Notes: generated from the letters alone by a model not told the origin. A DNA stretch of 64,000 nucleotides from Salibacterium lacus (GCF_042684865.1 NZ_JBHUML010000002.1:124001-188000); one strand, 5' to 3'; positions 16,010 through 23,658 are shown, counted from the first letter of the stretch. Numbers and translations: made by a program.

Positions 16010-16715
16010 GTATGACTGCCCGAAGTGCAAGGACCAGACTGGGTATCTTGAAATCAGAGACGGTTACGAAGTCTGGGTGCGCTGCAGTTGTATCAAATGG
16101 CGCCAAGCACAAAAGCTGAAGCGGTCTAGCGAGATCACGGAAGAGTTCCGGAAGCTAGGATTCAAAAACTTTCGGACGTTCGGGAAACCGGAATTGATAC
16201 TGGGAGCCTACGATTGCGCCTATAACTATTTTCAGAGCTTCGAAGAAATTAGAGAGAAGCGGCAGAACAGCATTATGTTACTCGGACAGCCGGGCACAGG
16301 GAAAACGCATCTTCTGATGGCTGTAGCCAACAATCTCATGCACAAAAAACAAATCGGAGTTCATTATTTCCCTTATGTCGAAGGTTTCAACGATTTTAAG
16401 AGTGATTTTGACAAGCTGGAAGAGAAGCAGGAGCGCATGAAAAACGCTGACGTGCTGTTCATTGACGATCTGTTCAAGCCAGCAAAGGGAGTGCCACGGG
16501 CTACCGACTGGCAGGTGGAGCAGACCTACGCCGTTATCAATCATCGATACTTGAATTACAAGCCAATTATGATTTCTTCAGAGCTTCCAATTGATCAAAT
16601 GGTTGAAATCGATGAAGCTCTGGCAACCCGAATTTATGAAATGTGCAAGGATTATCTGGTGCTGATACAGGGCGACAAATTCCAGCTCAATCATCGATTG
16701 GAGGGCATGACGTGA
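15885..16715 (+). CDS. Helicase loader (DnaC/DnaI-like ATPase, YqaM-like)
   Basis: A 276-residue AAA+ protein with an N-terminal zinc motif (CPKCKDQTG ... CSCIKW, about residues 45-70), Walker A GQPGTGKTH (about 133-141), Walker B VLFIDDL (about 187-193) and the DnaC-like IMISSELP segment. It would load the host replicative helicase at the phage origin. It starts within the initiator gene, and its stop overlaps the following GTG (GTGA). The order initiator-loader matches yqaL-yqaM of skin. Confidence 0.88.
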   Translation: MQQVQAGMQEVMAKLRERAEQARSDPSQAAKSDGLSQENDPEYDCPKCKDQTGYLEIRDGYEVWVRCSCIKWRQAQKLKRSSEITEEFRKLGFKNFRTFGKPELILGAYDCAYNYFQSFEEIREKRQNSIMLLGQPGTGKTHLLMAVANNLMHKKQIGVHYFPYVEGFNDFKSDFDKLEEKQERMKNADVLFIDDLFKPAKGVPRATDWQVEQTYAVINHRYLNYKPIMISSELPIDQMVEIDEALATRIYEMCKDYLVLIQGDKFQLNHRLEGMT

Positions 16716-16870
16716 TTCAATCAGCAATCTATTTCCGCGGCCAAAAGGTTCCGGCGGAATTGTGGGAGAAACGAAAGGCTCAGCTTATGGAGATTTATTG
16801 GGAGAACGAACGGAAGCTGAAAGAAATGGAGGGTGAGGAGTATGGAGCTAAGGGGTCAGGTGCTTATTAA
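16712..16870 (+). CDS. Small early protein (52 residues)
   Basis: GTG 16712 overlaps the loader stop codon and follows GGAGGG. The product is basic and helical (VPAELWEKRKAQLMEIYWEN). It has no recognised family. Its end overlaps the next small gene. Confidence 0.5.
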   Translation: MIQSAIYFRGQKVPAELWEKRKAQLMEIYWENERKLKEMEGEEYGAKGSGAY

Positions 16871-16985
16871 AGAATTGGAGCAGCAGGGATTTTTCTTGGC
16901 TTTGGATGGTCGGATGCTGAACGAACTTTCGGTACAGGAACTGGAACGTGAGAAAGTCAGGCTTCCTGAAGTTATACAACTGTAG
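16842..16985 (+). CDS. FbpA-family small protein
   Basis: A 47-residue protein (GQVLIKELEQQGFFLALDGR, then a NELSVQELEREK pattern) matching the layout of Fur-regulated basic protein A: a L-I-x-E-L core, a short turn, then LSxxELE. In B. subtilis FbpA is a small regulator in the iron-sparing response; phage members have no assigned role. ATG 16842 follows GGTGAGGAG and overlaps the preceding gene by 29 nt. Confidence 0.5.
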   Translation: MELRGQVLIKELEQQGFFLALDGRMLNELSVQELEREKVRLPEVIQL

Positions 16986-17018
16986 CGAGTATGACGGATT
17001 ATGCGAGTGAGGGGCATA

Positions 17019-17249
17019 TTACATGCCCCAGCTTTTAAAATATTCAAAGAATCCCATGCCCATCGGGAAGAACCATATATAAGCGCCTAAAAGTGTAACT
17101 CCGGATAGTAGAAAGTTATCAACTGGTTTTGAAAACCTATTAAACAGAACCTTGTAAAGTAAACAAAGACCACTGATTGTGACTATTAAAACCACAGTAG
17201 GTCCAATAAACATCATGGTATTAAAATCTACCCCTTCAGTGATATTCAT
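17019..17249 (-). CDS. Small membrane protein, antisense to the early operon
   Basis: A 76-residue protein with two hydrophobic helices (about 12-36 and 45-69) separated by a basic loop. It is on the minus strand between rightward genes. ATG 17249 has AAGGGG seven bases upstream. A lone opposite-strand gene in a lytic operon is typical of a lysogenic cargo gene; the function is unknown. Confidence 0.5.
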   Translation of the reverse strand: MNITEGVDFNTMMFIGPTVVLIVTISGLCLLYKVLFNRFSKPVDNFLLSGVTLLGAYIWFFPMGMGFFEYFKSWGM

Positions 17250-17380
17250 TATGTACCCCTTTCAACAGATTGTTGGTTAAATTTTACTACAAAAAAGTAT
17301 CTTTTTCATCATTTTTCAGTTCGAATTACGACGATTATCAACTAAAAGAGACCCTAACAAAAGGGGCTCAACACAAATCC

Positions 17381-17426
17381 GGGAACAAGGGTTCCCTTCC
17401 GAATTTTATTTTATCATGCGGAAGGG
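17381..17426 (+). promoter_or_regulatory. Two alternative hairpins before the methyltransferase gene
   Basis: GGGAAC (17381-17386) can pair with GTTCCC (17391-17396). Alternatively CCCTTCC (17394-17400) can pair with GGAAGGG (17420-17426), which is the ribosome-binding site of the gene starting at 17436. The two pairings share 17394-17396 and exclude each other, so they could switch translation. Confidence 0.3.
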
Positions 17427-17435
17427 AGAAAAGAT

Positions 17436-18206
17436 ATGACTATACAACCAAATACGATTTACAACATGGAATGCATCGAGGGGATGAAACAGATACCAGA
17501 TAACTCCATCGACATGATTTTATGTGACCTTCCTTATGGAACGACGCACTGCAAGTGGGATGAGATTATCCCGTTCGATCAATTATGGGAGCAATACAAA
17601 CGCGTCATTAAAGACCGTGGCGCCATTGTACTCACAGCTAGCCAGCCGTTCACTTCTAGATTGGTCGCAAGTAATATGAGCTGGTTTCGGTATGAGTGGA
17701 TATGGAAGAAAGGGAAGCATACAACAGGGTTCCAGAACGCTAAACGTATGCCGTTGAAGAACCATGAGAACATCTGTGTTTTCTATAAAAAGCTTCCGAC
17801 GTATCACCCGCAGGGCTTGCTGCCGTTGGTCAAAGTTAAAAGAAAGAAGAGGAAAAGCACAGGTGGGATTTTTAAAGAGGATGATCAAAGCTTAATGAAA
17901 GATCACACGACGACGCATACCAACTATCCGAAGTCTATTGTGGATTTCCCGAGAGATAAGAACACCTTTCATCCCACTCAGAAACCTTTAATGCTCTTTG
18001 AATACCTGATCAAGACTTACACTAATAGAGGCGATACGGTGCTGGATAATTGCATGGGGGCGTTTACGACAGCAGTCGCGGCGGATAACACAAGGAGGAA
18101 CTGGATTGGTTTTGAGCTCGACAAAGAATATTGTCATGAGGGCCTTAGACGTATCAACGAAAACCGACATGATTTAGGTATGACAGAGGTGAGAATTACC
18201 GAATGA
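17436..18206 (+). CDS. Orphan N6-adenine/N4-cytosine DNA methyltransferase
   Basis: A 256-residue protein with the catalytic motif DLPYG (about residues 31-35, motif IV), DSMDMILC-type strand before it and, in the C-terminal half, HPTQKPLMLFEYLIKTYTN and the SAM-binding VLDNCMGAFTTAVAA. Motif order IV before I indicates a beta-type enzyme. No restriction enzyme gene is next to it, so it probably protects the phage DNA from host restriction or regulates by methylation. The ribosome site is GGAAGGGAG. Confidence 0.9.
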   Translation: MTIQPNTIYNMECIEGMKQIPDNSIDMILCDLPYGTTHCKWDEIIPFDQLWEQYKRVIKDRGAIVLTASQPFTSRLVASNMSWFRYEWIWKKGKHTTGFQNAKRMPLKNHENICVFYKKLPTYHPQGLLPLVKVKRKKRKSTGGIFKEDDQSLMKDHTTTHTNYPKSIVDFPRDKNTFHPTQKPLMLFEYLIKTYTNRGDTVLDNCMGAFTTAVAADNTRRNWIGFELDKEYCHEGLRRINENRHDLGMTEVRITE

Positions 18207-18246
18207 ATGGACAATGAATCTATTAGAAAGGTTGAGGAGGGACAGA

Positions 18247-18774
18247 ATGAAACAAACGCAGGGTAATAGAGGGATGGGGTTTGAAAACCTAGTGAATACG
18301 GCGAACACGCAGTACAAGAACAAGGGGCTGGCGCTGATCTCGAAGCGCCCGACCCCAGTTAAGGTGCTGCAGTCGAAAGGAACCAACATTCAAAAGGCGG
18401 TATGGGAAGCGAAGTCCAGCGTGGATTACTCGGGAGTCTATAACGGCAAGGCCATCGAATTCGAGGCTAAGAGCATAGGCGGCAAACGATTCGATCTTAA
18501 GAACATCCATGACCATCAGATCCAGCACCTGAAAAATGCAGAGCAACATGGAGCCGCTGTGTTCCTTCTCATTGAGTTTCGGGATACTCGGGAGGTATTC
18601 TTCACGCCACTATCACTTATTACACTGGCGGCGAAAAATGCGGCGCGGGGAGGGCGTAAATCGATTCCTATCGATGACTTTCAGATTTATACGGATTTAG
18701 TGAGGCAGGGCAGAGGGGTTCCTTTAGATTATTTGGCTTTCGTGGACAGGCATGTGGAGAAAGTGACCGGTTGA
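18247..18774 (+). CDS. recU: RecU Holliday-junction resolvase
   Basis: A 175-residue RecU-type nuclease. It has NRGMGFENLVNTAN near the start, the catalytic pattern around SVDYSGVYNGKAIEFEAKSI (D...E-x-K) and FDLKNIHDHQIQHLKNAEQHG. It cleaves four-way junctions and would resolve phage DNA before packaging. ATG 18247 has GGAGG six bases upstream; an upstream ATG at 18214 lacks a site. Confidence 0.9.
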   Translation: MKQTQGNRGMGFENLVNTANTQYKNKGLALISKRPTPVKVLQSKGTNIQKAVWEAKSSVDYSGVYNGKAIEFEAKSIGGKRFDLKNIHDHQIQHLKNAEQHGAAVFLLIEFRDTREVFFTPLSLITLAAKNAARGGRKSIPIDDFQIYTDLVRQGRGVPLDYLAFVDRHVEKVTG

Positions 18775-18790
18775 GAACAATAAAAAAGCC

Positions 18791-18839
18791 GCCCCTCTCG
18801 GAGCAGCTCACCACTATAGCTAGTATATCAGGGAGGGGC
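18791..18839 (+). promoter_or_regulatory. Inverted repeat masking the yqaO ribosome site
   Basis: GCCCCTC (18791-18797) is complementary to GAGGGGC (18833-18839), which contains the Shine-Dalgarno sequence of the gene at 18844. The hairpin could lower translation of yqaO and of the cargo genes coupled to it. Confidence 0.35.
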
Positions 18840-18843
18840 TACT

Positions 18844-19047
18844 ATGAAAAGAATGCAAGAAATCGACATAAATCCTAGCACTGGAGAACTAGATATTGAT
18901 ATAATGGAACAAAATTCCTCGTTTGCCATTGTGGTGTCTAACGGAAAAGCAAAGCTGACGGAGCTTCCGGATCATGGAGAGGCTAAGATTGTCATGCATC
19001 AGGGCAAAGTAAAGAGGATAAGGTTTGATGAGGGGGAGGATTTTTGA
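18844..19047 (+). CDS. yqaO: XtrA/YqaO-family protein
   Basis: A 67-residue protein whose second half (SNGKAKLTELPDHGEAKIVM, then a HQGKVKRIRFDEGEDF end) is typical of the XtrA/YqaO family of Bacillus phages; YqaO is in the same place in skin. The molecular role is unknown. The TGA stop overlaps the TTG start of the next gene. The last 60 bp are repeated in degenerate form at 21153-21209, in front of the second cargo cassette. Confidence 0.75.
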   Translation: MKRMQEIDINPSTGELDIDIMEQNSSFAIVVSNGKAKLTELPDHGEAKIVMHQGKVKRIRFDEGEDF

Positions 19048-19613
19048 GTATTGGTGAAGTTGTAACAGTTATTATTATGGTGTTTGGTTTTCTTATTTTA
19101 GGGTTAATAAAAAAGACTCCCGACCATGTACTGAATAGAAGTTTAGAAAGTTTTAAAAGCGATTTGCAAAAAGAATTGGTTAATTTTAGGATATCAGGAG
19201 AAAACTTACATCCGGCAAAAATTGAAGAATATATGCATTTCACTAAAGTATTTACACAACTTATGGAATTAAGTAAATTAAAAGACCCAGAAAAACAAGT
19301 CGAAGAACAAAAAAAAGTATATGATGGCTTAACAAGATTTGGTTTTTCGGCTATTCTTTTTGGTAGTGATGAAACAGTGAAAAAATATGTTGAGATAAGA
19401 AAATATACCACTCTACCATCGGATAAATTAGGCGAAAATGAAAAAGCTCTAATGCTTTTATTAATGAGTGAATTAATTATTTTGATGAGAAACGATCTAG
19501 GAAATTCTAATAGTAATGTTTCTTCTGATGATTTTATGCAAATAGTAATAAAAGATTGGGAGATAAGCAAGGAAGAATTTAAAAGAAAAGCTGGTAATGC
19601 AATTAAATTATAA
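19044..19613 (+). CDS. Cargo cassette 1: membrane-anchored helical protein
   Basis: A 189-residue AT-rich gene. One transmembrane helix (about residues 4-23) is followed by a long, mostly helical cytoplasmic part with coiled-coil stretches. The TTG start overlaps the yqaO stop, and the ribosome site AGGGGGAGGA lies inside yqaO, so the gene is translationally coupled. No family is recognised. It is followed, after 222 bp, by a SIR2-like gene and may be its partner. Confidence 0.65.
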   Translation: MSIGEVVTVIIMVFGFLILGLIKKTPDHVLNRSLESFKSDLQKELVNFRISGENLHPAKIEEYMHFTKVFTQLMELSKLKDPEKQVEEQKKVYDGLTRFGFSAILFGSDETVKKYVEIRKYTTLPSDKLGENEKALMLLLMSELIILMRNDLGNSNSNVSSDDFMQIVIKDWEISKEEFKRKAGNAIKL

Positions 19614-19675
19614 TTTTCTATGGAGTTTAGCAATTTAAAAATTATGAATTAAATAAAGAAGGTCATTTAGGTAAC

Positions 19676-19762
19676 ATGGAAGGGTTTAGAGTTATTGTGA
19701 CTGATCGAGAGGATCAGGTTAAAATGAGGGGAAAGATCTTGAAGTTTAATAGTTATAAATAA
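19676..19762 (+). pseudogene. Possible gene remnant (28 codons)
   Basis: In the 222-bp gap after the first cargo gene an open stretch encodes MEGFRVIVTDREDQVKMRGK and ends SYK. The frame stays open for 15 codons upstream without a start, and there is no convincing ribosome site, so it looks like the end of a decayed gene. The rest of 19614-19835 is AT-rich with nothing else visible. Confidence 0.3.
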
Positions 19763-19835
19763 GAACAGATTTTCTTAAAAATATTTTAAGGAAGTATATA
19801 AATTCCGCCATATTAAACGGAAAAACTTAGTTGCA

Positions 19836-21080
19836 GTGAAGATAGGAGGGAGATCAATTGGGGTAACAGTTATACTAGGGGCTGGAGCAGCTATAGATAT
19901 AGGCGCTCCAGCCACATTGAGAATAACAGATATGATTACTAAAGGTCACTTAAGCAGATCAGAACCTTGGGTTTTTATCAGGGAGTTAAAAGAAAAACTT
20001 GATGATTACTACAATTGTAAAGCAAATTTTGAAGACTTACTACACTGTGTTGAAACATTATTAAATTATACAAGACCTTTAAAAGAATTGAATTCTAAAC
20101 ATAAACCTGTTTTAGGGGAATTCATGCAAATTATTGACCCCAAATATATTAATCATCTTAATTTATATAAGTCCAAAATTGAAATATTAGAAACCATTTT
20201 TGAAGAAATAAGAAAATACGATTCAAAATTTAATGTTCCTGAAAATCACAAATTTTATTCTAACTTTTGGTCTGATTTATGCAATTTAGTTTCAACTGAT
20301 ATATATAATTTGAATTATGATAGAACAATACAGAATTCTTTGATTGAAAACGGTATAGAATTTGAAGAGGGTTTTATAAATGATCCCCTTAGAGAAAATG
20401 TGAAGAAATTTAATCCTGAGAATTTGTACTCAGCTTCAAATAAAGTTGTCAATTTGCATGGATCTATTTACTTCGGTTTTAAAAAAGATCTTAGCAATGA
20501 AGACTTGCTGAATTATAACTTTCAAGATCTTTATTTACATTTATCTAGTTTAGATGCTAAAGAAACTTGGGGTAGGAAAACGGGAAGGTCTGATATACTA
20601 ACACAGTCAGGGGAAAAAGTTATTTCATCCCCTATTATAACCGGACTGAGAAAACTAGAAAAACTTAATGTTGCCCCTTTTAATTTTTATCATTCATTGT
20701 TACCAATGAGTATTGTAAATAATAGTTCCTTGCTAATAATAGGGTATTCATTTGGAGATGACCACATTAATTCTTATATAGAAAAGCACAGGCTCATTCA
20801 TGGGAAAAGTAGCAAAGTATGCTTAATAACATTCATGGATAAAGAGGATAAAAAAACCTGGCATCATAATATAAGTGAAATGAGTAAGCTGACTGGTTTT
20901 ATTAATCATGAGATGTTTTCTTTTATTGCTAAAGCATCAAATGAATCAAATCCAGAGACTACTTTTGAATATAAAAATCCCCATGAATCACGTGATAAAA
21001 ATTTCAGAATGTATTTTGGGGGATTTAAAGATACAGTAGATAACTATAAAAAAGAGATCCTGGAATTTTTAAATTCTTAA
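19836..21080 (+). CDS. SIR2-like (putative NADase) defence protein
   Basis: A protein of about 410 residues with the marks of a SIR2-like Rossmann NAD-binding domain: VTVILGAGAAIDIGAP at the N-terminus, NLNYDRTIQNSLI near residue 157, VVNLHGS near 207 and LLIIGYSFGDDHINSY near 300. In defence systems such proteins (for example in Thoeris, DSR or SIR2-argonaute) deplete NAD+ on infection. The reading frame begins at GTG 19836, which has no ribosome site. A perfect GGAGGG lies before an in-frame ATT at 19857, so initiation at ATT is possible. The gene is strongly AT-rich, like the cassette around it. Confidence 0.75.
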   Translation: MKIGGRSIGVTVILGAGAAIDIGAPATLRITDMITKGHLSRSEPWVFIRELKEKLDDYYNCKANFEDLLHCVETLLNYTRPLKELNSKHKPVLGEFMQIIDPKYINHLNLYKSKIEILETIFEEIRKYDSKFNVPENHKFYSNFWSDLCNLVSTDIYNLNYDRTIQNSLIENGIEFEEGFINDPLRENVKKFNPENLYSASNKVVNLHGSIYFGFKKDLSNEDLLNYNFQDLYLHLSSLDAKETWGRKTGRSDILTQSGEKVISSPIITGLRKLEKLNVAPFNFYHSLLPMSIVNNSSLLIIGYSFGDDHINSYIEKHRLIHGKSSKVCLITFMDKEDKKTWHHNISEMSKLTGFINHEMFSFIAKASNESNPETTFEYKNPHESRDKNFRMYFGGFKDTVDNYKKEILEFLNS

Positions 21081-21082
21081 GC

Positions 21083-21135
21083 GTTCTAGCAGAGGACGCT
21101 TTGATTTACGGTTACAGCTGTGGATCTTGAGTCTC
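21083..21135 (+). repeat. Cassette-end repeat, copy 1 (decayed terminator)
   Basis: This copy shares most of its positions with 22332-22400, including GATTTACGGTTACAGC and GTGGATCTTG. The left arm AGGACGC is present, but the right arm is degraded and there is no T tract, so it no longer forms the full hairpin. It lies immediately after the SIR2-like gene. Confidence 0.75.
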
Positions 21136-21152
21136 ATAAAAAGAAGTGACAA

Positions 21153-21209
21153 ATTGTCATGAACCAGGGCAAAAAAGAGGTCAAAGATGATGAGGGGGAG
21201 GAGTTTTGA
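21153..21209 (+). pseudogene. Duplicate of the yqaO 3' end
   Basis: Compared with 18988-19047 this segment keeps ATTGTCATG, CAGGGCAAA, AAAGAGG and GATGAGGGGGAGGA, and ends TTTTGA. Two small deletions (2 and 1 nt) interrupt exact alignment. It provides the ribosome site and the TTG start for the second cargo cassette, exactly as yqaO does for the first. Confidence 0.75.
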
Positions 21210-21769
21210 AGGAATTATTAATTAATCCTGGGTTTTTAGGTTCTTTATCTGGGGCTGTGATTACAGGAACCATTGCTTTAATTGTTATGCAGGGAAACAT
21301 AAAATTCGAACGGAACTTAAGAAACAAGGAAGAATTGAAGAAATATATTAAAGAAGCAACTTATCTTAAGATGTATGTAACAAGGTTAATCAGCACAATG
21401 AATCAATATACTAAATATCAAAGGGAAGAAGAGAATTTAGGTCAAGCTACTGACCAAGATGGTTTTCCTACCGACGAATTAAATGAAATCATGTTCGCAA
21501 AAAACATGATTGAGGAAGACGTTAAGCGTTATATTACTAAAATAAAAGGTTCAAAACGGGAGGACATCTTAGAAGAATACTTTGATGATTATCTAGAGAT
21601 TATTGATATTACTGAAACTGGCATTGAGTATTTTTGGGAAAGAAGTATAAAAAATCGTACAGACGGGGTGGCTGACATTTTAAATGAAGAAATTAAGAAG
21701 CTTCAAGAGTCAAATGAAAAATTAAAAAAATCTATAGAAAAACAGCAAGGTAAAATAAGTGAGATTTAA
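21206..21769 (+). CDS. Cargo cassette 2: membrane-anchored coiled-coil protein A
   Basis: A 187-residue protein with one glycine-rich transmembrane helix (about residues 9-29, SLSGAVITGTIALIVM) and a long charged helical region ending in a clear coiled coil (EEIKKLQESNEKLKKSIEKQ). The TTG start overlaps the stop of the duplicated yqaO tail, with GGGGGAGGA just upstream. Function unknown; followed by a gene of similar design. Confidence 0.65.
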   Translation: MKELLINPGFLGSLSGAVITGTIALIVMQGNIKFERNLRNKEELKKYIKEATYLKMYVTRLISTMNQYTKYQREEENLGQATDQDGFPTDELNEIMFAKNMIEEDVKRYITKIKGSKREDILEEYFDDYLEIIDITETGIEYFWERSIKNRTDGVADILNEEIKKLQESNEKLKKSIEKQQGKISEI

Positions 21770-21798
21770 AACTATCTACCTTACTAAGGGTGAAAAAT

Positions 21799-22332
21799 TT
21801 GAACAAAACTAACGAAAAACTGGATGTTATTATTGAACTATTAAGTAAACCACCTTCTATTTGGTACGATCTCTTTATTGCCTTTTCAGGAGCGTTTGTT
21901 GGTTTTGCGTCTGCTCTGTTGATTCAACATTGGGTAATAAAACGTAATAGAAAAGAGAGATTACAAGAATTTGATAAATATTATATAGGGATAGAGAGTG
22001 CTGTTGGGAGTGTAGATAAGAGAATTGAAACATGTATTTCAACAAAAATGAAAAGTGATATCGATTTACATCTAGCGATTAATTCAGCGCAAAAACTCCA
22101 GAGAGACTTAAGGAATATCCCGCACGAAGTTATTCCACATGATATATTTCAAATTCGAAGGAAAATGTTATATGATATTTCCGGAATGTTAAGACATCTG
22201 GAAATGTTTTTAGAATTTATTGAAGCAATTATTATATCTGAAAAAATTAAAATAGAAGAATTGGAAGAATTACATGAACGATTTGTATCAAATCACCAAG
22301 AATTAAAAAATAAATTGAAAAAAATACGTTAG
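21799..22332 (+). CDS. Cargo cassette 2: membrane-anchored coiled-coil protein B
   Basis: A 177-residue protein. A short amphipathic start is followed by a transmembrane helix (about residues 20-42, LFIAFSGAFVGFASALLI) and a long helical part with LEELHERFVSNHQELKNKL at its end. I favour TTG 21799, nine bases after AAGG; GTG 21790 lacks a site. It follows protein A by 29 nt and is probably its partner. No family recognised. Confidence 0.6.
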   Translation: MNKTNEKLDVIIELLSKPPSIWYDLFIAFSGAFVGFASALLIQHWVIKRNRKERLQEFDKYYIGIESAVGSVDKRIETCISTKMKSDIDLHLAINSAQKLQRDLRNIPHEVIPHDIFQIRRKMLYDISGMLRHLEMFLEFIEAIIISEKIKIEELEELHERFVSNHQELKNKLKKIR

Positions 22333-22400
22333 TTCTACCAGCTCACTGGAGGACGCTCAGATTTACGGTTACAGCCGTGGATCTTGGCGTCCTCTTTTTT
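22332..22400 (+). terminator. Cassette-end repeat, copy 2: intact rho-independent terminator
   Basis: GAGGACGC (22349-22356) pairs with GCGTCCTC (22387-22394) and is followed by six T. The 30-nt loop holds a second small stem (ACGG/CCGT). It closes the second cargo cassette and has a decayed relative at 21083-21135 after the first one. Confidence 0.85.
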
Positions 22401-22419
22401 ATTGATTGGAGGGTGCTGC

Positions 22420-22548
22420 ATGACCAAGAAAAAGCCGAAAGAGAAGCTGACTGACAAGGATTTGAAGGAACTGATGGGTGTGAATAGACCGACGTACGGA
22501 CGTGGCAGCGGTGGATCCATAAAGCAAAAGGGGCGATTCTATGAATAA
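22420..22548 (+). CDS. Small basic phage protein (42 residues)
   Basis: ATG 22420 follows GGAGGG and encodes MTKKKPKEKLTDKDLKELMG and a Gly/Ser/Lys-rich end. It overlaps the next gene by 8 nt. Similar short basic proteins are seen before late regulators in Bacillus phages, but the role is unknown. Confidence 0.55.
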   Translation: MTKKKPKEKLTDKDLKELMGVNRPTYGRGSGGSIKQKGRFYE

Positions 22549-23002
22549 GCGACAAATCGAAGCGCTGTTGAAAGATTATCACTGGATGATGAACAGTATT
22601 AAACTGCTCCGTGAATCAATGGAGGATGCCGGAGAGAAACTCACAGCCCAATATGGTATTGAATCCGTTATGCCGAAAGCACAAGGTGGTGGCCAGAGTG
22701 ATCCGGTGGCTAAAGAGACAGCCAGACGCGAAAAGCGTTGGAACAAGGTCGCTCAGTATGAGGAGAAGGTAAAGCTCATTCAAGATCGTATTCACTTGAT
22801 CAAGGACGACCGGGAAGTTGAGGTGTTGCATTGGTTACTCGAGGGGAAATCTTTAAGGTGGATTGGTAAGCATATGGGATTGTCTCACTCTCATGTGAAC
22901 CGTATTCGAGAATCCATTGTAGGTAAAATTGCAGAAAATGTTCCAGAGGTTCCAAATGTTCCAGAAGAAACAGATTTTGCGGTAGTTACATCCCCATGCT
23001 AG
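22541..23002 (+). CDS. Late-gene transcription regulator, sigma-like (YqaQ/ArpU/RinA type)
   Basis: A 153-residue protein with a long helical N-terminal part and a C-terminal helix-turn-helix (WLLEGKSLRWIGKHMGLSHS, then HVNRIRESIV) like region 4 of sigma factors. Proteins of this type at this place switch on the late operon that begins with terminase. GGGGCG precedes ATG 22541. Confidence 0.75.
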   Translation: MNKRQIEALLKDYHWMMNSIKLLRESMEDAGEKLTAQYGIESVMPKAQGGGQSDPVAKETARREKRWNKVAQYEEKVKLIQDRIHLIKDDREVEVLHWLLEGKSLRWIGKHMGLSHSHVNRIRESIVGKIAENVPEVPNVPEETDFAVVTSPC

Positions 23003-23132
23003 ACTGGAAGGCAGGACGGGGTGGACATAGACTCCATTACAGCAGGATACAAAATCGTACAAATCATAGACCCTAACAGGTCTTATTCTTTAAAATAGAG
23101 CCATCACTAAAACTTAGGACGGTGGCTTAAAT

Positions 23133-23603
23133 ATGACAATTGGTAGTTTACTCTTAAATTTATTTTTAGGTTTAATTTCAGGGTCGGTTGTTTCTTGCTA
23201 TTTTAAGAGGAATGAAGAAGAAAAAGAGTATAGAGAGTCTGTTTATTACGAAAAACAAAGTGTCGCATTTCATCTCCAAGAGGTTAGAGGAGAGCTTACG
23301 TTTTTAATTGATGAAACTCCAGACAAGTATGATATAAAGCAGGTAAAACGTATAGCAAGCAAGAGAGTAATGACTGAAAATTTAGCAGCAGGAAAACATA
23401 ACTATACAATCAGTGAACAAGATAAAGACGCTCTCTTAAAATACAGTAAAAAGCTTGAGGAAATTAAAAGTGGAATTGATACCACCATAAATAATGCACG
23501 TATCAAAAAATGGGACGAGGAGATAGCGAAAATTATGATTGACGTTCTAAAAATCAAAGTACAAAAAACTCGAACGAACGGCCGTGGAGGGGGAAGGACG
23601 TAA
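23133..23603 (+). CDS. Membrane-anchored coiled-coil protein
   Basis: A 156-residue AT-rich gene. One transmembrane helix (about residues 4-24, LLNLFLGLISGSVVSCYF) and a helical, charged remainder. The plan is the same as in the proteins at 19044, 21206 and 21799, though sequence identity is low. It has its own leader with an AGCC-type inverted repeat at about 23100-23127. The function is unknown. Confidence 0.6.
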   Translation: MTIGSLLLNLFLGLISGSVVSCYFKRNEEEKEYRESVYYEKQSVAFHLQEVRGELTFLIDETPDKYDIKQVKRIASKRVMTENLAAGKHNYTISEQDKDALLKYSKKLEEIKSGIDTTINNARIKKWDEEIAKIMIDVLKIKVQKTRTNGRGGGRT

Positions 23604-23658
23604 ATGGCAGCCGACCCATAAGAAAGCGGAGCAGGATTACCTAAAAGGCATAGAATAA
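23584..23658 (+). pseudogene. Remnant of a second terminase small subunit
   Basis: A frame overlapping the end of the previous gene encodes KWQPTHKKAEQDYLKGIE and then stops. The sequence resembles the start of TerS proteins in which a KGMKYKDIA-type helix-turn-helix would follow. Only this fragment is left, so it looks like a scar of a former packaging module. Confidence 0.4.

Noticed and set aside
18992..19633. 213-codon minus-strand frame over the first cargo gene
   Set aside because: The plus-strand gene has a ribosome site, a coupled start and a membrane helix; the antisense frame arises from AT-rich codons.
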